Numbered from the stretch's first letter, positions 46,143-57,734 are shown. The stretch: DNA of 64,000 nucleotides from Arcuatula senhousia (GCA_963971305.1 OZ020304.1:22302103-22366102); one strand, 5' to 3'. The notes: a model not told the origin generated them from the letters alone. Made by a program: numbers and translations.

Positions 46143-47276
46143 ATGCCGAGTGCAGCATGACACGACTGCAACATGTTGAACCATGTACGTATGAGTTCCA
46201 ATATGTTTAGTCAATTGCTCTGGACACATGCAGCCCATGCCACCGTGAACTGGCAATTTTTTTGACACATGCAGCATTAGGTGGACATTCTACAAGGAAT
46301 TTTTTTTTTCAAAAACAGACCAAAATAAATTACAGTTACACAGATATTGCCCTTTTATGCACTTTACTATGGGTATTTGCTACCTTTCATTTTTGCCACA
46401 TGGCAAAAGTGATTGAGTGTCACAAAAATTTATCCTCAATTTTTTTATTTTGGCCCTTTTAGGGCCCTTATCTCATTACAAAAAAGGGCATCGAATGAGA
46501 CATTAAATGATACCCCGCCACGAAATTCATCAAAATTTAAATATATTTGTATACTATATTGTATATACTATATATCTATATAGAGACAAAAAAAGAAATG
46601 AGTTATCTTTCTTAGACCTGAAAATTTCATCATTTTCAAATTTTGAAAATTTACAAAGTGGCAAATCTTCAATAATCGCTCTAGGATCATCCTGAAAATT
46701 GAACTCGACCTTTATTTTATTGTACTCAAGAGTACAAGTAGTTTCAAGTAATCATTCAGAATCCTTCGGGGGACGGACGGACAGACGGACGTACACCGAA
46801 AAAAACTAAGGGTATAACATAACACCTCGCCACTTCGTATGGCGGGGTATAAAAAGGGGGCTTCAATAATTAATCCTCCTTTTTGTATACACTTCTTGGC
46901 AAAAATTAACTTGCAAAAAAAAAAAATCCTAAAGCGGACCAGAACTTAAAAAAAAAGTTGCATTTTTGATCCTTTTATTTGGGCCCCTTATTTCTAAATG
47001 AAAAATGGGGACTCCAAAAATCAATCTTATCTATGGTTTTATGATAAGCATATGATTGTCAGATTTCATAACAATTGGCCAACCAGAACAGAGTTATTGT
47101 GATCAAAAACAAAAAAAAGTATGATTTTTTGCCCCTTTTGACCCTTAAGTTATAAGCAATCGGATAACTAGAACTAGAGTTATTTTGCTTAAGTTTACAG
47201 ACACCAACAACGACGATGACAACGACAGAATCATACCATAGTATGTCTGCATTTTTTAGCAGTGAGTCGTATAAAA
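46143..47276 (+). mobile_element. Pearl-like element, family D, copy 2
   Basis: The left end GAGTGCAGCATGACACGACT matches family D copy 1. The right end has AACGACGATGACAACGACA and a hairpin TCTGC..GCAG with AGTCGTATAAAAA. Family A copy 2 is nested in it at 46486-46850. Confidence 0.65.
46486..46850 (+). mobile_element. Pearl-like element, family A, copy 2 (nested, shorter)
   Basis: It shares AGGGCAT, GAGACATTAAATGATACC, CCCGCCACG, the ACGGACGGACAGACGG stretch and the terminal hairpin CGCCACTTCGTATGGCG with copy 1. It keeps only about one core unit. AAAAA flanks both sides, as in copy 1. Confidence 0.8.
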
Positions 47277-47279
47277 AAA

Positions 47280-47790
47280 AGCTGTGAGTAACAGCTCACT
47301 AAAAATTACTCCCATTGGTCCACATGTAACAAACCAGATGAACTGTTTTTAGAAAGCTCACATGTACATTATATGACAATGATGGTATGCAAGTTTTACG
47401 AAAATTCATTAAGGCGTAAAGAAGGCGTTGGAAGGCGTTGCAGATAAGAGATAGACAACCCATTGTCATCTAAAACCTTTATCCGTGTTTTGCCAAACCT
47501 CGATCCGACTTCAATTTAAAATATCAGGTGCACATCTATAGTATGTTGTTATGATTGTGTGAAGTTCATGAAAATCCATTAAGGAGTATAGGGGCAGTAA
47601 CAGATAAAATATGGTTACACCCTTCTAATCTAAATCGTTGATTTTGTTTCTACGAAAACCCTAAAACCCCATCAAAGCAATTTTTAGAATTTGAGGTACA
47701 CATCCATATTTTACCACGAACATTACTTGTGAAAATTATTTTAAAGAAAATCCATGTAGATGCTTAGGAGAAGTGGAAAAAAACTCTCCT
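47280..47790. repeat. Diverged tandem repeat, probably a worn pearl-like core
   Basis: It opens with the inverted word GTGAGTAACAGCTCAC. It is followed by two to three units of about 175 bp sharing AAAATYCATTAAGG, GGTNCACATC and CAGATAA. No microsatellite or right hairpin is visible. Confidence 0.4.
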
Positions 47791-48147
47791 TAAATTTCTG
47801 AAATATAAGGGATGGAGGCACGAAAGGAATGACACAGCTATCAATCAAAGCGGGATGGTAAAATGCATTTTTATATCTACTTAAAATTTTGTTAAAATAT
47901 AAGTTGATGCAAATCCGATATTAGTAACAACCAGGCAGCCGTCAGTGTTGCTAGCAATCTATCATAAGCCGAAATCGCACCCATTTAATAAAAGTTTTTA
48001 AAAATGTATCTTCTCGATAGGAACATGCAAGGTTTCCATTTCTTATTCATTTTATGGTTGAAAATGCATAGTTTTTTCTGATCCCTTTGACTCATTTTAT
48101 TCACATCAGATCTTACTCCACTGAGAAAACCCATACATTTTTCCCGG

Positions 48148-51100
48148 TTATGATTTTTCAGGATAGACCACTTCATTATAAGATGGAGGTCGTCCTGAGG
48201 AGGGGAGATTTCTGTTTTCATTTAAATGTTGATCAGCTGCTTGGCTGTAAGTATATTGGCTTGTTGGTGGATAGTTGTATTGGGTTTGTGGTGGATAGTT
48301 TGTTCCATCACCTTGATTTTGTTGTTGACCTGCAATAAAACATGAAAAAAGCTAATATTTATTAAAGAGTTACTTGTTAATGAAAAAAAAAACAATTGAA
48401 AAACAAATCATAGTTTTGTTGTTTTTTTTTATATTTTATTTTCTTGTAGTTGATATACTTTCATGTACTTTATTAGACTTTTGAGAGACTATTTGTGCAC
48501 TTAAACAAAAACGAAATCTTACATTTTTTGCATAATGTGTAAAATTAATAATGAAATCTCCATTAATTTTATACAGTAATTTAATGTTATTTTTTTACGT
48601 CAACTTAACATAAACAATCTTGCTAGCGTAGACATTTCATTTCACCAAACATACAGATGTTTTTGATCATTAATCATCACGTTGGTTTATGCATTCATGA
48701 ACATTTTGTGTGGCTCTTCAAGGCAAATCTGGAAATATTTGAAAACGGAAATGTACATCCTAGATACTTCTTATCCTGCAATGGTAACAGGTTACGTTCT
48801 ATGTATGTTCTTAATATATAAGTCCTTACTGTTTTGATCGCTTAACATCCGAGCAGCTTGATCTGCTGGTACTGCCATAACAACCGTGTTGCCTCTATTT
48901 CCAAGAACCATAACTCCTCCAGACTGCTCCATGTTCCGTAAAGTTCTATCTCTTCTTCGTTTCGCACAAATGAATACTATAACCAGGAAGACAATAATGC
49001 CTATTACCAGAGGAACCATAATTGCTATAATTGTACCTAGAAATAAAATGCTGTTATTCAGATATAGCAGGGAAGATTTCAGTCTCGAGATGAAATTTCC
49101 CTTACCCTTCGGGCTCAGGGAAAACTTACCATCTCTTCGATTATATTATTTGCAAATATCCCTTTAAAGCATGTTATGTTTGTTAAAAAAAAAACTAAAT
49201 GATCTATCATATCACGATAGCATACATGAGATATGGACACAAGTGGAAGTTGATCAAATTAAATGAGCTTTTTCAGTTTAACCAACAAATATAAATCAAA
49301 CAGATATAGATGTTATGGGATCATCAAAACAGAGAGAACTAGAGAGCTTTAGAGAGATGTGCAGAGGAGTAGATAAAAAACGTTTTTCTCACTTAAAATT
49401 AAAGGTTTTAATGTGTAAACTTGTCTTTTCATTCATTTTAACAGCCAAGAAACATTTTATTTGAGTTTTTATTGTCGATTTTTTAAGTATCTTGACGGAA
49501 TATCGATGGTCTGTAATGGCGCAGGACACCAAGACACGAACACTAAAGATAAATCTTCATGAACATGTTTATTAATAGTTTTTTTTTAATAATATGTGAT
49601 ATAATGATAAAATGAGATGTTTTTATTTAATTTGTTGAAAGACTTGGTTACAAATTTATCTTGACGATAAAAATAAAATTTAATATTAATGATCGGGTTC
49701 GTTGGCAATACAGAAAATCCATAATGCATTGCGTTTTGTTGTGTTCCGGCTATAGTTTTTGAGGCGGCAATTTCAAAAATCTTAATTATGGGGTACTGAC
49801 ATAAAAAATATGATTTGTCAGAGTTCATATTAGACAACCATAAATAATGGAAGAGCCCTCACGCGACGTCAAGTCTATGAACTATGTGAGGGTGTGCCCC
49901 ATAAATTCAGGATTTGAAATAAAAAAATGGAAATTTATTCCACAGGGGAAAACCAAACAAAAATCGATATACCAAGATGCGCGATAATTATTACTAAAGA
50001 TTTTTTTTCTTTGTATCTCCTGTCTTGCAGACGATACACGCCACTCGCTCCTTTATAAGTCGTGTCTGTGTATCTCCTGTCTTGCAGGCGATACACGACA
50101 GTTCGTCAGTGAAACATGTTTAAAACCGTTTTTTTCGCAAGGAAATTCATAAGGCTATTTTAAAAAAAAAGATATGTGTCATGAACATTTATTCCACACA
50201 AGCTACGGAAAAAAGCCGTCTACCGAGATGCTTGATCTTTATTAATAAAGGTTTACTTTGAAGTCATGTCTAAGTCTTTGTATCTCCTGTCTTGCAGGCC
50301 ATGCACAACAGTTCGTCAGTTTAAGAAGTTTAAAAAAAGATTTTTTTCGCGGGGATATTTAGCCTTTAAAAAACAAGATATGTGTCATGAATATATATTC
50401 CACACAGGCTACGGAAAAAAGCCGTCTACCGAAATGCTCTATCTTTATTAATATAAGGTTTATTTTGACGTCATGTCGTTGTATCTCCTGTCTTGCAGGC
50501 GATGCACAACAGTTTGTCAGTGAAACATGTTTAAAACCTTTTTTCGCGGGGAAATTCATAAGGCTATTTTAAAAAAAAGATATGTGTCATGAACATTTAT
50601 TCCACACAAGCTATGAAAAATGATGTGCAATCTTAGCTTAGTGGACGTACGATCTTGCACCAGACCATTGTACGTACAAGGCTGGGTACAAATTACAACT
50701 TTCGGCTTGGACCTTAAAAATACCGTCGGTATTCGTTCGAGCCGAACAGCATCATCAAATAAATTTTGATTAGCTGTTGACAAGCGGTGCAAAGCCTTGT
50801 CAAAGTTGTAATATGGGGAGTTGTCATAAAGACAACTATGGCAAATATAAGACATTGATGTCTTACTCAGGAACTGAAATTCCTGGTGAGAAATGTTCTC
50901 ACATGAATAATGCAACCAAGTGTTACATGATTCACAGGCAATAGCTCTACTATGAGAGCAATCGGTGTGACAAACACCATATGGAAAAGTATCCATGTTT
51001 AAAATAAGTCCGTCACACGTTATAGTCTATTTTAGATATATGAATAAGTCAAAAAAGAAAAACAAAATATTTACACAAAAACGAGTAATAAAGAGACAAA

Positions 51101-54100
51101 ATAAAGAGAAAAAATATTTACAGTTAAACTACAAAAAAGCACTAGGAAGAAAGAATTTTGAGAAAATTGAGTCCTGCACAAATGGTTTGACATGTTTGTT
51201 TAACCGGCTAGACGATCGTGTGATCGCTAATTATTTAATGATAGATTTATTGTTGTCGCCACGCGCCAATATAATCAAATCATCATTGATTGCGACATTA
51301 AAAAGATTGCCTATAGTCATAAGTTGTGTGGTAATTATTGGTTGTTAATAATTAAAGGTACCCTCATTTCAATTTAGATAATTTGATATATAATTATTTG
51401 AATAAAGATCAACAATTAAATTTTTTATAAAAGACAGAAAAGTATGTATTTTAATCAAAATAGTTTACTCATTGATAACTTCAACACCAGCAATGTCTCT
51501 TGCTATTTTGGCCATAGTTTTGTCAGGCGCATCGCAGACCATGAACTTCTTGCTTTCAAACATGAAGACTTACATGTTGTTGGGTTAGGCGGGGCCACCG
51601 TAAAGACTTTAGCCGAAAGTTATGAATTGATTCAATTGATGCTTTACCGACCAAAAAAGAATATTTATACAGATAGGCGGCAATGATATCAAGAAGACAC
51701 AACATCAGACCAGATTTTCAAAGACATTACAGAATTTGTCGATCATCTCAAAGAATGCGGAGTTGCACAGATAATCGTCGGCAGCTTGTTCCCAAGATTT
51801 CAACCAAGAGGGATGACTTACCACCAATACGATTCACAAAGAAAAGAGATCAACCTCAAGCTTAGTGAGAAATATGCAAAATCAACGGGGATCACATTTT
51901 GGAAACTGCGTGGACTAGTTAACCCACCAAGAAGTGCATTTACAGATGGTGTTCATTTAACTAAGAAATTTGAGCATATATACGCAAGACAGATTAAGTT
52001 GGCACTATTTTGTAACACTTTTAAATAATTTGACGTTAGAATTGAAAATTGTAATTGTTTCGTTTATATATCATGTATATAAAAAAAATGTTTTATTTTC
52101 ATGTTTTAATGCATTAGTAATAATAAATGTGCAATTTTATATATATCATGAGTTATTCTTCAACACATAATTATCGTTCAACTACGAAAACCGTAATTCA
52201 TACGTATCCGACCCTGCACTTACCTGTATTTTTAAGTCGACAGTCGCCATTTTGATTACGATATTTACGAAAAAAAAACAATTGCAAATAAAGTTTGAAT
52301 TGGCCAAAAAAAAAAACACAAACAAAGATTCTTGTATGTACATTTACCTCCATAATAACAAAATAGTGTAATTTATTCCAAATTTAACACTTTGGAAAGA
52401 GTCTTTGATGTCATTTATCATACGCTGGTTTACTCCTCTCCGGGACTCCTCTCTACCGACATCGTAGTTATCTTCGATTCCTACCATATAGAACCATATA
52501 AAACCAACCCAAGTGCTTTCAAATTACTCAAAATACCTTAGAAACAAACAATAGCCAGATAACAACATTTATTTCACACAATAAATCATTTTTTTATTAA
52601 TTCTCTGTCCTCCTCTGTCCTGCTCTCTACTTCTCTGTATATTTACCTACCGGATGTTATTGTTAAAAGTTTATAAACATAAACAAACCTGATGACGATT
52701 CCTCTGATTTTCCATTATGCTGCCTGTACACATTGATTCTTAGTTTAGAAGATGATCGTTGTTCATATGCATCCTTGTATGGATCTAGTTTTACGTATAT
52801 GATGCTGTCATCACAATATTTATCAGTTTTACCATTCTCTTTGCAAGTAAATCTCTGTAATTATAAACAAGTGTGGCCACTAAAAGTATGTCTCGCCTGC
52901 CGGCACCATCACTAAAACCAACTATTTAAGCTTTCATTTCTTGATATAAACACAAAAAGTGCTTGTATACCCAATAACCGATGTCTAGCTATTATACTTT
53001 TCAAGTAATTCACTGTTCACACAAGTATTACAAAAAGTTTTCTGCCTGAAAAAAGACTTAAGTTCACCGAGTCACTGGGGCGTAAAAAGGATCATGGTCA
53101 CATGGCATGGTGACAGTTGCGTAGACCATAACCTTAACAGTCTTTAAACCAAATATCAGGTGCCTAGCTACTAACTTTTCTAGCAATTCACCGTCCACAA
53201 GTCTTACAAAAATTTGTCATCCTGAAAAAGACATAAGTTCACAGAGTCACTAGAGCGTGAAAAAGGGGTCATGGTCACATGGTATGGTAACAGGTATGTA
53301 AACCATAACCTAAACTGTCTGTATACCAAATTTCAGATGCCTAGCTATCTTACCTTTCAAGCGATTCATTGTCCACAAAAGTCTTACAAAAAAGTTTACG
53401 CCGCCGCCGCCGTCGGAAAGTAATACCTATGTCTCGCCTTCCGCGACTATTTGTGGCAGGCGAGACAAAAACAAAATTCATCAGTATCAGGGACAACAAT
53501 GTAAAATGTGCTATTTACTTTGGACCAATCAGAGCCGCTATTCCAAGTGTCCAAAAATTGACAAAAATAGCGAAATGAGACTACATAGAACCATTTTCAT
53601 TTTATTTCATAATAAGAAAAGGACAATTTAGTGAATGATCAATTACTAGCTCGCTTGGACCAAAGGTCCATGTGAAAAGCAAAATCAATAGCGTCTTATG
53701 AAATTTTGTCCTACCTGCCATACTTAACACTGAAAAATCTAGAGGACAAAATTTTATATCTCTTAAGGTTTTATTCCGTCCTTGGACTTCATCATAGGAG
53801 TGAATGCCACTCAAGACAATATTTCACAGCGGACACTATTTTAGGGACTTTGGGACGTAACAAGGAGGTGAAGGCACCTTCCTTGGCTGACTGGGGACAT
53901 GAGCTGATGTTTCCACGTAACAAGAGGCTCCCAGGATCCTGAATCGCTCAATTGGTCTTGATGTCATCCCTATGAAAACTTGTGTATAGCTAAATGAGCT
54001 GAATGTTCAAGCAAGAAAAAGCTTTTTTCTAATAGCAATAGTTTTAATTCTATAAGCATAAAACACTATTTTTGACCTGTAAAGGGGTCATCTGACAACT

Positions 54101-56820
54101 TCGATCCTATGTATGCTTTTGTAGAGCTAAATGAGCTAAATATTTAAGCAAACAACAGCTTTTCTCTATCTGCAGTGGTTTTCATTTTATAGGCCAAAAA
54201 CACTATTTTTCGTCTTTCAGGGGCTGTAACCCCTATTAGGGGTCATCTGACAACTTCGACACTACGAATGCTTTTGTAGAGCTAAATTAGCTGAACATTT
54301 AAGCAAGCAACAGCTTTTCTCTATCTGCAATAGTTTTCATTCTATAGGCAAAAAACACTTTTTTTCGCCTAAGGCACTGTAACCCATATAAGGGACCATC
54401 TGACAACCTCAACCCTATGGAGACAACCCTATTTTTCGACTTTAAAGGGCCGTAACCCATATAAGGGGTCACAAGCGTTTTTTGTTAGCCGGGTTGCAGC
54501 TTAAACAACAAATGCTACGACTAAGCTTTATATATCAAAAAAATAGGGGATGGTTGTGTCCTTTGAAAATTTCATTAGCACATATATGCAGTTATGTCTG
54601 CAGTTTGCTAATTACTAGTAACCTAATTAATTGATCCGGAAACGCTATAGCCGTCATCGTTCGGAATAACCCCCCGCTTTTTTAGAATGTTTGAAATTAT
54701 TTGCCCTGTTTTCAGACATTTACAAAAAAATCCCATAAAACTTTTCCATTAATTATGTCATATATTTAAAAGATTTTATGTAATAGAATATATTGGTGAG
54801 TTTACTTTAAAAATGTATGAAAAAATGTTTTACCGTCAAAAATTGTAACCTGATAGAAAAATGAAAACCATATTCAAGTTTTTAAAATTTTGTACCACGA
54901 GACATTTGTTAAATTTACAGGTGGGGTAACAAACAATAAAAGATAAATAATTATCCGTAGAACCTTTAATATGGATTGAGCACAACATTCTAAGGTCATG
55001 CAAATGCAATGCTTTTTGTGTGTGGTGTACTTTTTTAAAGCAACGCAACGATTGATATGCCTTCGACTTCGCGGGTTTTTCATAATTTGTAGACTATCCC
55101 TGCTACCAAAACTTTCAGTACTTTGATTCTTGTTCTTGATGAAGTCCCGAGCATCTGTGGGCTTGCACCGACGCTGCATACAATAGTGTTAACGTAAGAG
55201 TTGTATGCCACTTATACACTTCTTTTGGGTGATTTTCTTTGTGTTGTTGTAGGACTGCCAGTCTTTTGCCTTGCTTGTCCCTTTTGTACAGTATTTTCTT
55301 CTAGCAATTGGTTATTTATCTTATTTTTTTAAATTTTCTAATGACTTGATACTCTCTATACAGATCTAATCACATTGATTTAGTTTCACCTAATAATCAA
55401 TGAATATCTAAGAAATTTGACCTTTCATTTAAGAAAAAAATAGTTAAACTTTTTCAACGTTTTTGAAGGAAAGTTCTCAACTGACATATTTTATTCAAGT
55501 TCATCGCTCATGTATACCAAATATTATCGAGTGTAAACGTTATTCTATTTGACAGCCTTGGGTTCAAATGTATTGCTACATTCAACATTTTGACTTCTAT
55601 TTCATTCGTTTATTGGTAAATGAACCAAAAAAAAAGGTTAAACATAAATACTAAAATCTTTACTTCTTGTCGACGCTTAATTCCTTTATTTTCGAACTGA
55701 TATCAATGCAAATAGACCACTTAATTTTTTCATGTAAAATAAAGTAATAAGCAAAGTAACGAAATTAAACATACGTTCGGCGAGTTTTTTTTTTCCATTT
55801 TTAAAAACAACACGTTAATGATACTACTTATTAATATCTCTCAAAAATTTCTGGTTAAATGTTTGCCTTTAGCACTGTCTTAAAGGTAGATTCCTTGACC
55901 TGTTTGAGCTTACTTATTAGTTTTTTATTTTTACAATGTTTCTTACCCTGATATCAGCACCATAATAATACACTACTTCTGGGCCTCCACATTGTAAATA
56001 CATAAGTGTTACTTCAGCACATATTTCATATTCTGGGCCATAACCTTTTGCAAAATTGATACTGCAAAATCCAGGGTAAGGTTCCCCGTCCCAAACAACT
56101 TGATATTTGTCAGAATCCTCCCTTAGGTAATGTCGATATGCATCACAATCAGCTTGTACAAAATGCACATCTAAAATTATAGTTTAAATAGTTCTATATT
56201 TATTAATCGATATACTTAAGACTCATGCACTCTTAACTCTTAACACCAGGACAATCAAAGACTTGATGATAAACATACTAATACCAGTAAACAGAAAGAC
56301 GTGCTGTCATTAGAGAGGACAGTAGTCCGAAAATACACCATTTAAAATACTCATTACGAACTGATCGCTGCTTTTCCTATTTACAATTTCCCAAATTAAT
56401 ACTTTTTATCAAAGTCGATCAGTAAAAAAAGAAAAATTCAAACAGATGTATAACTTGCAAAACTGTTTATTTTCTTTCACAACTGGATCATCTTACATGC
56501 CTACATTCTTCGAAGCGGGGGTATAAAAACATGAAAATTTCATTTATATCTATTAACGAAAATGGTGTCACTTTCTGCAAGAAGTGGGCGTTTCCATATC
56601 ATTTTTGTGTTCATTTTGATATGAAAAATAATTTGTCTTATTAAATTGCATGATTTGAAACGAATTTATTTTCATTGAAAAGCTTTGGTTTTTGTTTTGT
56701 GCTTTACCACAAGTACAATGTATTACCTTTAATGGCGGATGCGAAATAAAATCTGTTCAGCAGAAAGAAAGAACAACAAACTGTTATTGGATAACCAGCA
56801 TACCCTCCAAATATACTCAT
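48148..56820 (-). CDS. Gene B: type I membrane protein, six-Cys ectodomain, PPxY tail
   Basis: Five coding exons, minus strand: 56727-56820, 55947-56170, 52689-52854, 48830-49036, 48148-48329, giving 873 bases and a predicted 290 residues. Exon order, phases (1, 0, 1, 1) and most of the sequence match gene A. The parts are a signal peptide (CCSFFLLNRFYFASA), an ectodomain with six cysteines and WDGEPYP, KGYGPEYEICAE, QCGGPEVVYYY, then a stalk, a helix (VPLVIGIIVFLVIVFIC), a basic AKRRR, and a tail with NYPPQTQYNYPP and a final PPSYNEV (PPSY about 278-281). Exon 3 is two codons shorter than in A. The donor after exon 3 is GT here (CAG|GTTTGT), unlike the GC in A. Introns 2 and 3 have swollen with insertions. 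The frame is intact with good splice sites, so it is probably functional. Family not recognised; a surface receptor or adaptor with a WW-binding tail is an inference. Confidence 0.85.
49975..50625. repeat. Tandem repeat, about 205-bp unit
   Basis: GTATCTCCTGTCTTGCAGGC recurs at about 50014, 50071, 50280 and 50480, followed by ACAACAGTTCGTCAGT, AAACATGTTTAAAAC, GATATGTGTCATGAACAT and TTATTCCACACAAGCTACG. Units are well matched. The last unit reads into the 3' end of the PHD ORF. Confidence 0.75.
50556..50996 (-). CDS. PHD-finger protein, transposon ORF1-like
   Basis: A 146-codon frame. Residues 6-55 form a PHD-type zinc finger: PYGVC-HTDC, ACESC at 20-24, WLHYSC (His29, Cys32) and ICHSC at 51-55. 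The first ligand of the usual C4HC3 set is replaced by Tyr6 (expected PCGVC), so the finger may be damaged. After it comes LYDNSPYYNFDKALHRLS, the kind of linker seen in first ORFs of PHD-bearing retroelements of lophotrochozoans. The last 35 or so residues run into the 205-bp tandem repeat and are probably not native. It lies head-to-head with the SGNH ORF, inside intron 3 of gene B. PHD fingers read histone H3 tails; a role in target choice would be a guess. Confidence 0.6.
   Translation of the reverse strand: MDTFPYGVCHTDCSHSRAIACESCNTWLHYSCENISHQEFQFLSKTSMSYICHSCLYDNSPYYNFDKALHRLSTANQNLFDDAVRLERIPTVFLRSKPKVVICTQPCTYNGLVQDRTSTKLRLHIIFHSLCGINVHDTYLFFKIAL
51444..52028 (+). pseudogene. SGNH-hydrolase-like ORF, two frameshifts
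   Basis: The frame starts MYFNQNSLLIDNF and contains CYFGHSFVRRI (block I, nucleophile Ser), GLGGATV (block II Gly), then after a frameshift near 51655 QIGGND (block III Asn, about 51676-51690), and after a second shift near 51690 FKDITEFVDHLKECGVAQII, GSLFPRF and finally TDGVHLTKKF (block V Asp and His, about 51940-51965), ending at 52028. All catalytic positions of the SGNH esterase fold are present despite the shifts, so decay is recent or the shifts are sequencing errors. SGNH domains occur in Ngaro-type DIRS elements and in ORF1 of CR1-like LINEs. No RT or recombinase is seen beside it. Confidence 0.65.
52871..53466 (+). mobile_element. Pearl-like element, family G (in intron 2 of gene B)
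   Basis: It lies just upstream (in gene orientation) of exon 3. Parts: GTCTCGCCTGCC at the left, about three units of roughly 185 bp (CACTGTTCACA / CACCGTCCACA / CATTGTCCACA; GTCACATGG(C/T)ATGGT), a CCGCCGCCGCCG stretch, and a right end GTCTCGCCTTCC..GGCAGGCGAGAC that pairs, followed by AAAAACAAAA. The same place in gene A (24065-24095) is uninterrupted (TTATAAAACACAAATTTCAG), giving the empty site. Confidence 0.8.
53480..53600. other. Intron block conserved between genes A and B
   Basis: GTAAAATGTGC, TTTACTTTGGACCAATCAGAG and CCGCT(A/C)TTCCAAGTG match 24105-24175 in intron 2 of gene A. It could be ordinary paralogue similarity or a conserved intronic element. Confidence 0.5.
53921..54478 (+). 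mobile_element. Pearl-like element, family C, copy 3 (truncated)
   Basis: It has the left end CAAGAGGCTCCCAGGATCCT and about three diverged units (CATCTGACAACTTCGA..GCAATAGTTTTCATTCTATA) but lacks the microsatellite and the right hairpin. The oldest-looking of the three family C copies. In intron 2 of gene B. Confidence 0.75.
54480..55940. other. Rest of intron 2 of gene B
   Basis: No element recognised. The part 55630-55940 still resembles 25215-25500 of gene A (CAAATAGACC, AACACGT(G/T), TATCTCTCAAAA). A minus-strand open frame near 54870-55180 shows no known motif. Confidence 0.45.
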
Positions 56821-57734
56821 TCTGGAAATAATTAAACATCTTTATTCAATTACCCTACCTCCTTTTTTAATATCACTTAAAAAAATGTGACGACACTTCA
56901 AATTCCTTTTCATTTTAATGCTTTGGTCAGGGTTTTTTTTTTATTTGGTGGGGGATTTTATTAGAATGGCTAAAAAGGTTAAAATCTATATATTATAGAT
57001 GCTACAAAGGTAATGTGTAAGAACAAGTAAATTAACAGTGAGTATCAAATTTCTTTATCTCCATTACATACTGTTTAAGATTGAATCTAAATACATGTAA
57101 AAAACACAGACAAACACCACATACAAAATAAACAGAAAAAATATTAAGCAAAGTCAGCAACAAATTTCTTTTAAATAAATGAGCCAAATAATAAAGATTT
57201 TTTTTTAATTAGCTTATTAATATATATGAAACATAGAAAAGCTGGGAAGGTAGATGGGAACGCGGTTAAAATTTAACTGCAAATATATGGAATATGCACT
57301 TGACGTTGTGCAAAATAATAAAAAATATTTTTGAGTTGATCGACTTCAACTTACCAATATATTTTAGATTTTAATAAATTTTTGTACCAATGATTTGTGA
57401 TAAAAAAAACTGTTTTGTACTTTCCGAATAATAAGTGGTTAGAATTTGAATTGAGATTTAAAAACCAAAAAAAAATCATAATCAAAGAAGCAGAACAAAA
57501 TATCACAGTCGAATGATTTTATAATCGAAGATATCGATACTTTTCCGAATACTGAGTGGTTAGAATTAAAATTAAGATTTACCCCTCGAAAAAAAAATCG
57601 CAATCAAAGAAAAAGAACAGAATGTTTATTGATTTAACGTATGAAGATACAAATATTAAAAACGAAAAAATATGGAATATGTGCAAAACAAATACCAAAA
57701 ACGGCTAAAAACGGTTAATTTGGTTGTGTTGTAT

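Larger units (their letters stand above)
49328..52643. mobile_element. Candidate undescribed element with PHD and SGNH ORFs (in intron 3 of gene B)
   Basis: Intron 3 is 169 bp in gene A but about 3.65 kb in B. Short stretches next to both exons still match A, so about 3.4 kb was inserted. The edges of the extra DNA carry GA-rich inverted words: ACAGAGAGAACTAGAGAGC and GCAGAGGAGTAGATAAAAAA at the left; on the opposite strand of the right edge ACAGAGAAGTAGAGAGCAGG and GACAGAGAATTAATAAAAA. Inside are a roughly 205-bp tandem repeat, a minus-strand PHD ORF and a plus-strand SGNH ORF. Borders and class are inferences; no target duplication was found. Confidence 0.45.

Noticed and set aside
50995..51348. 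Basic plus-strand ORF between PHD and SGNH ORFs
   Set aside because: Lys-rich AT-driven composition, overlaps the start of the PHD ORF on the other strand, no known motif.
54836..55179. Minus-strand ORF in intron 2 of gene B
   Set aside because: No motif, no counterpart in gene A's intron, and AT-rich composition expected to give chance frames.
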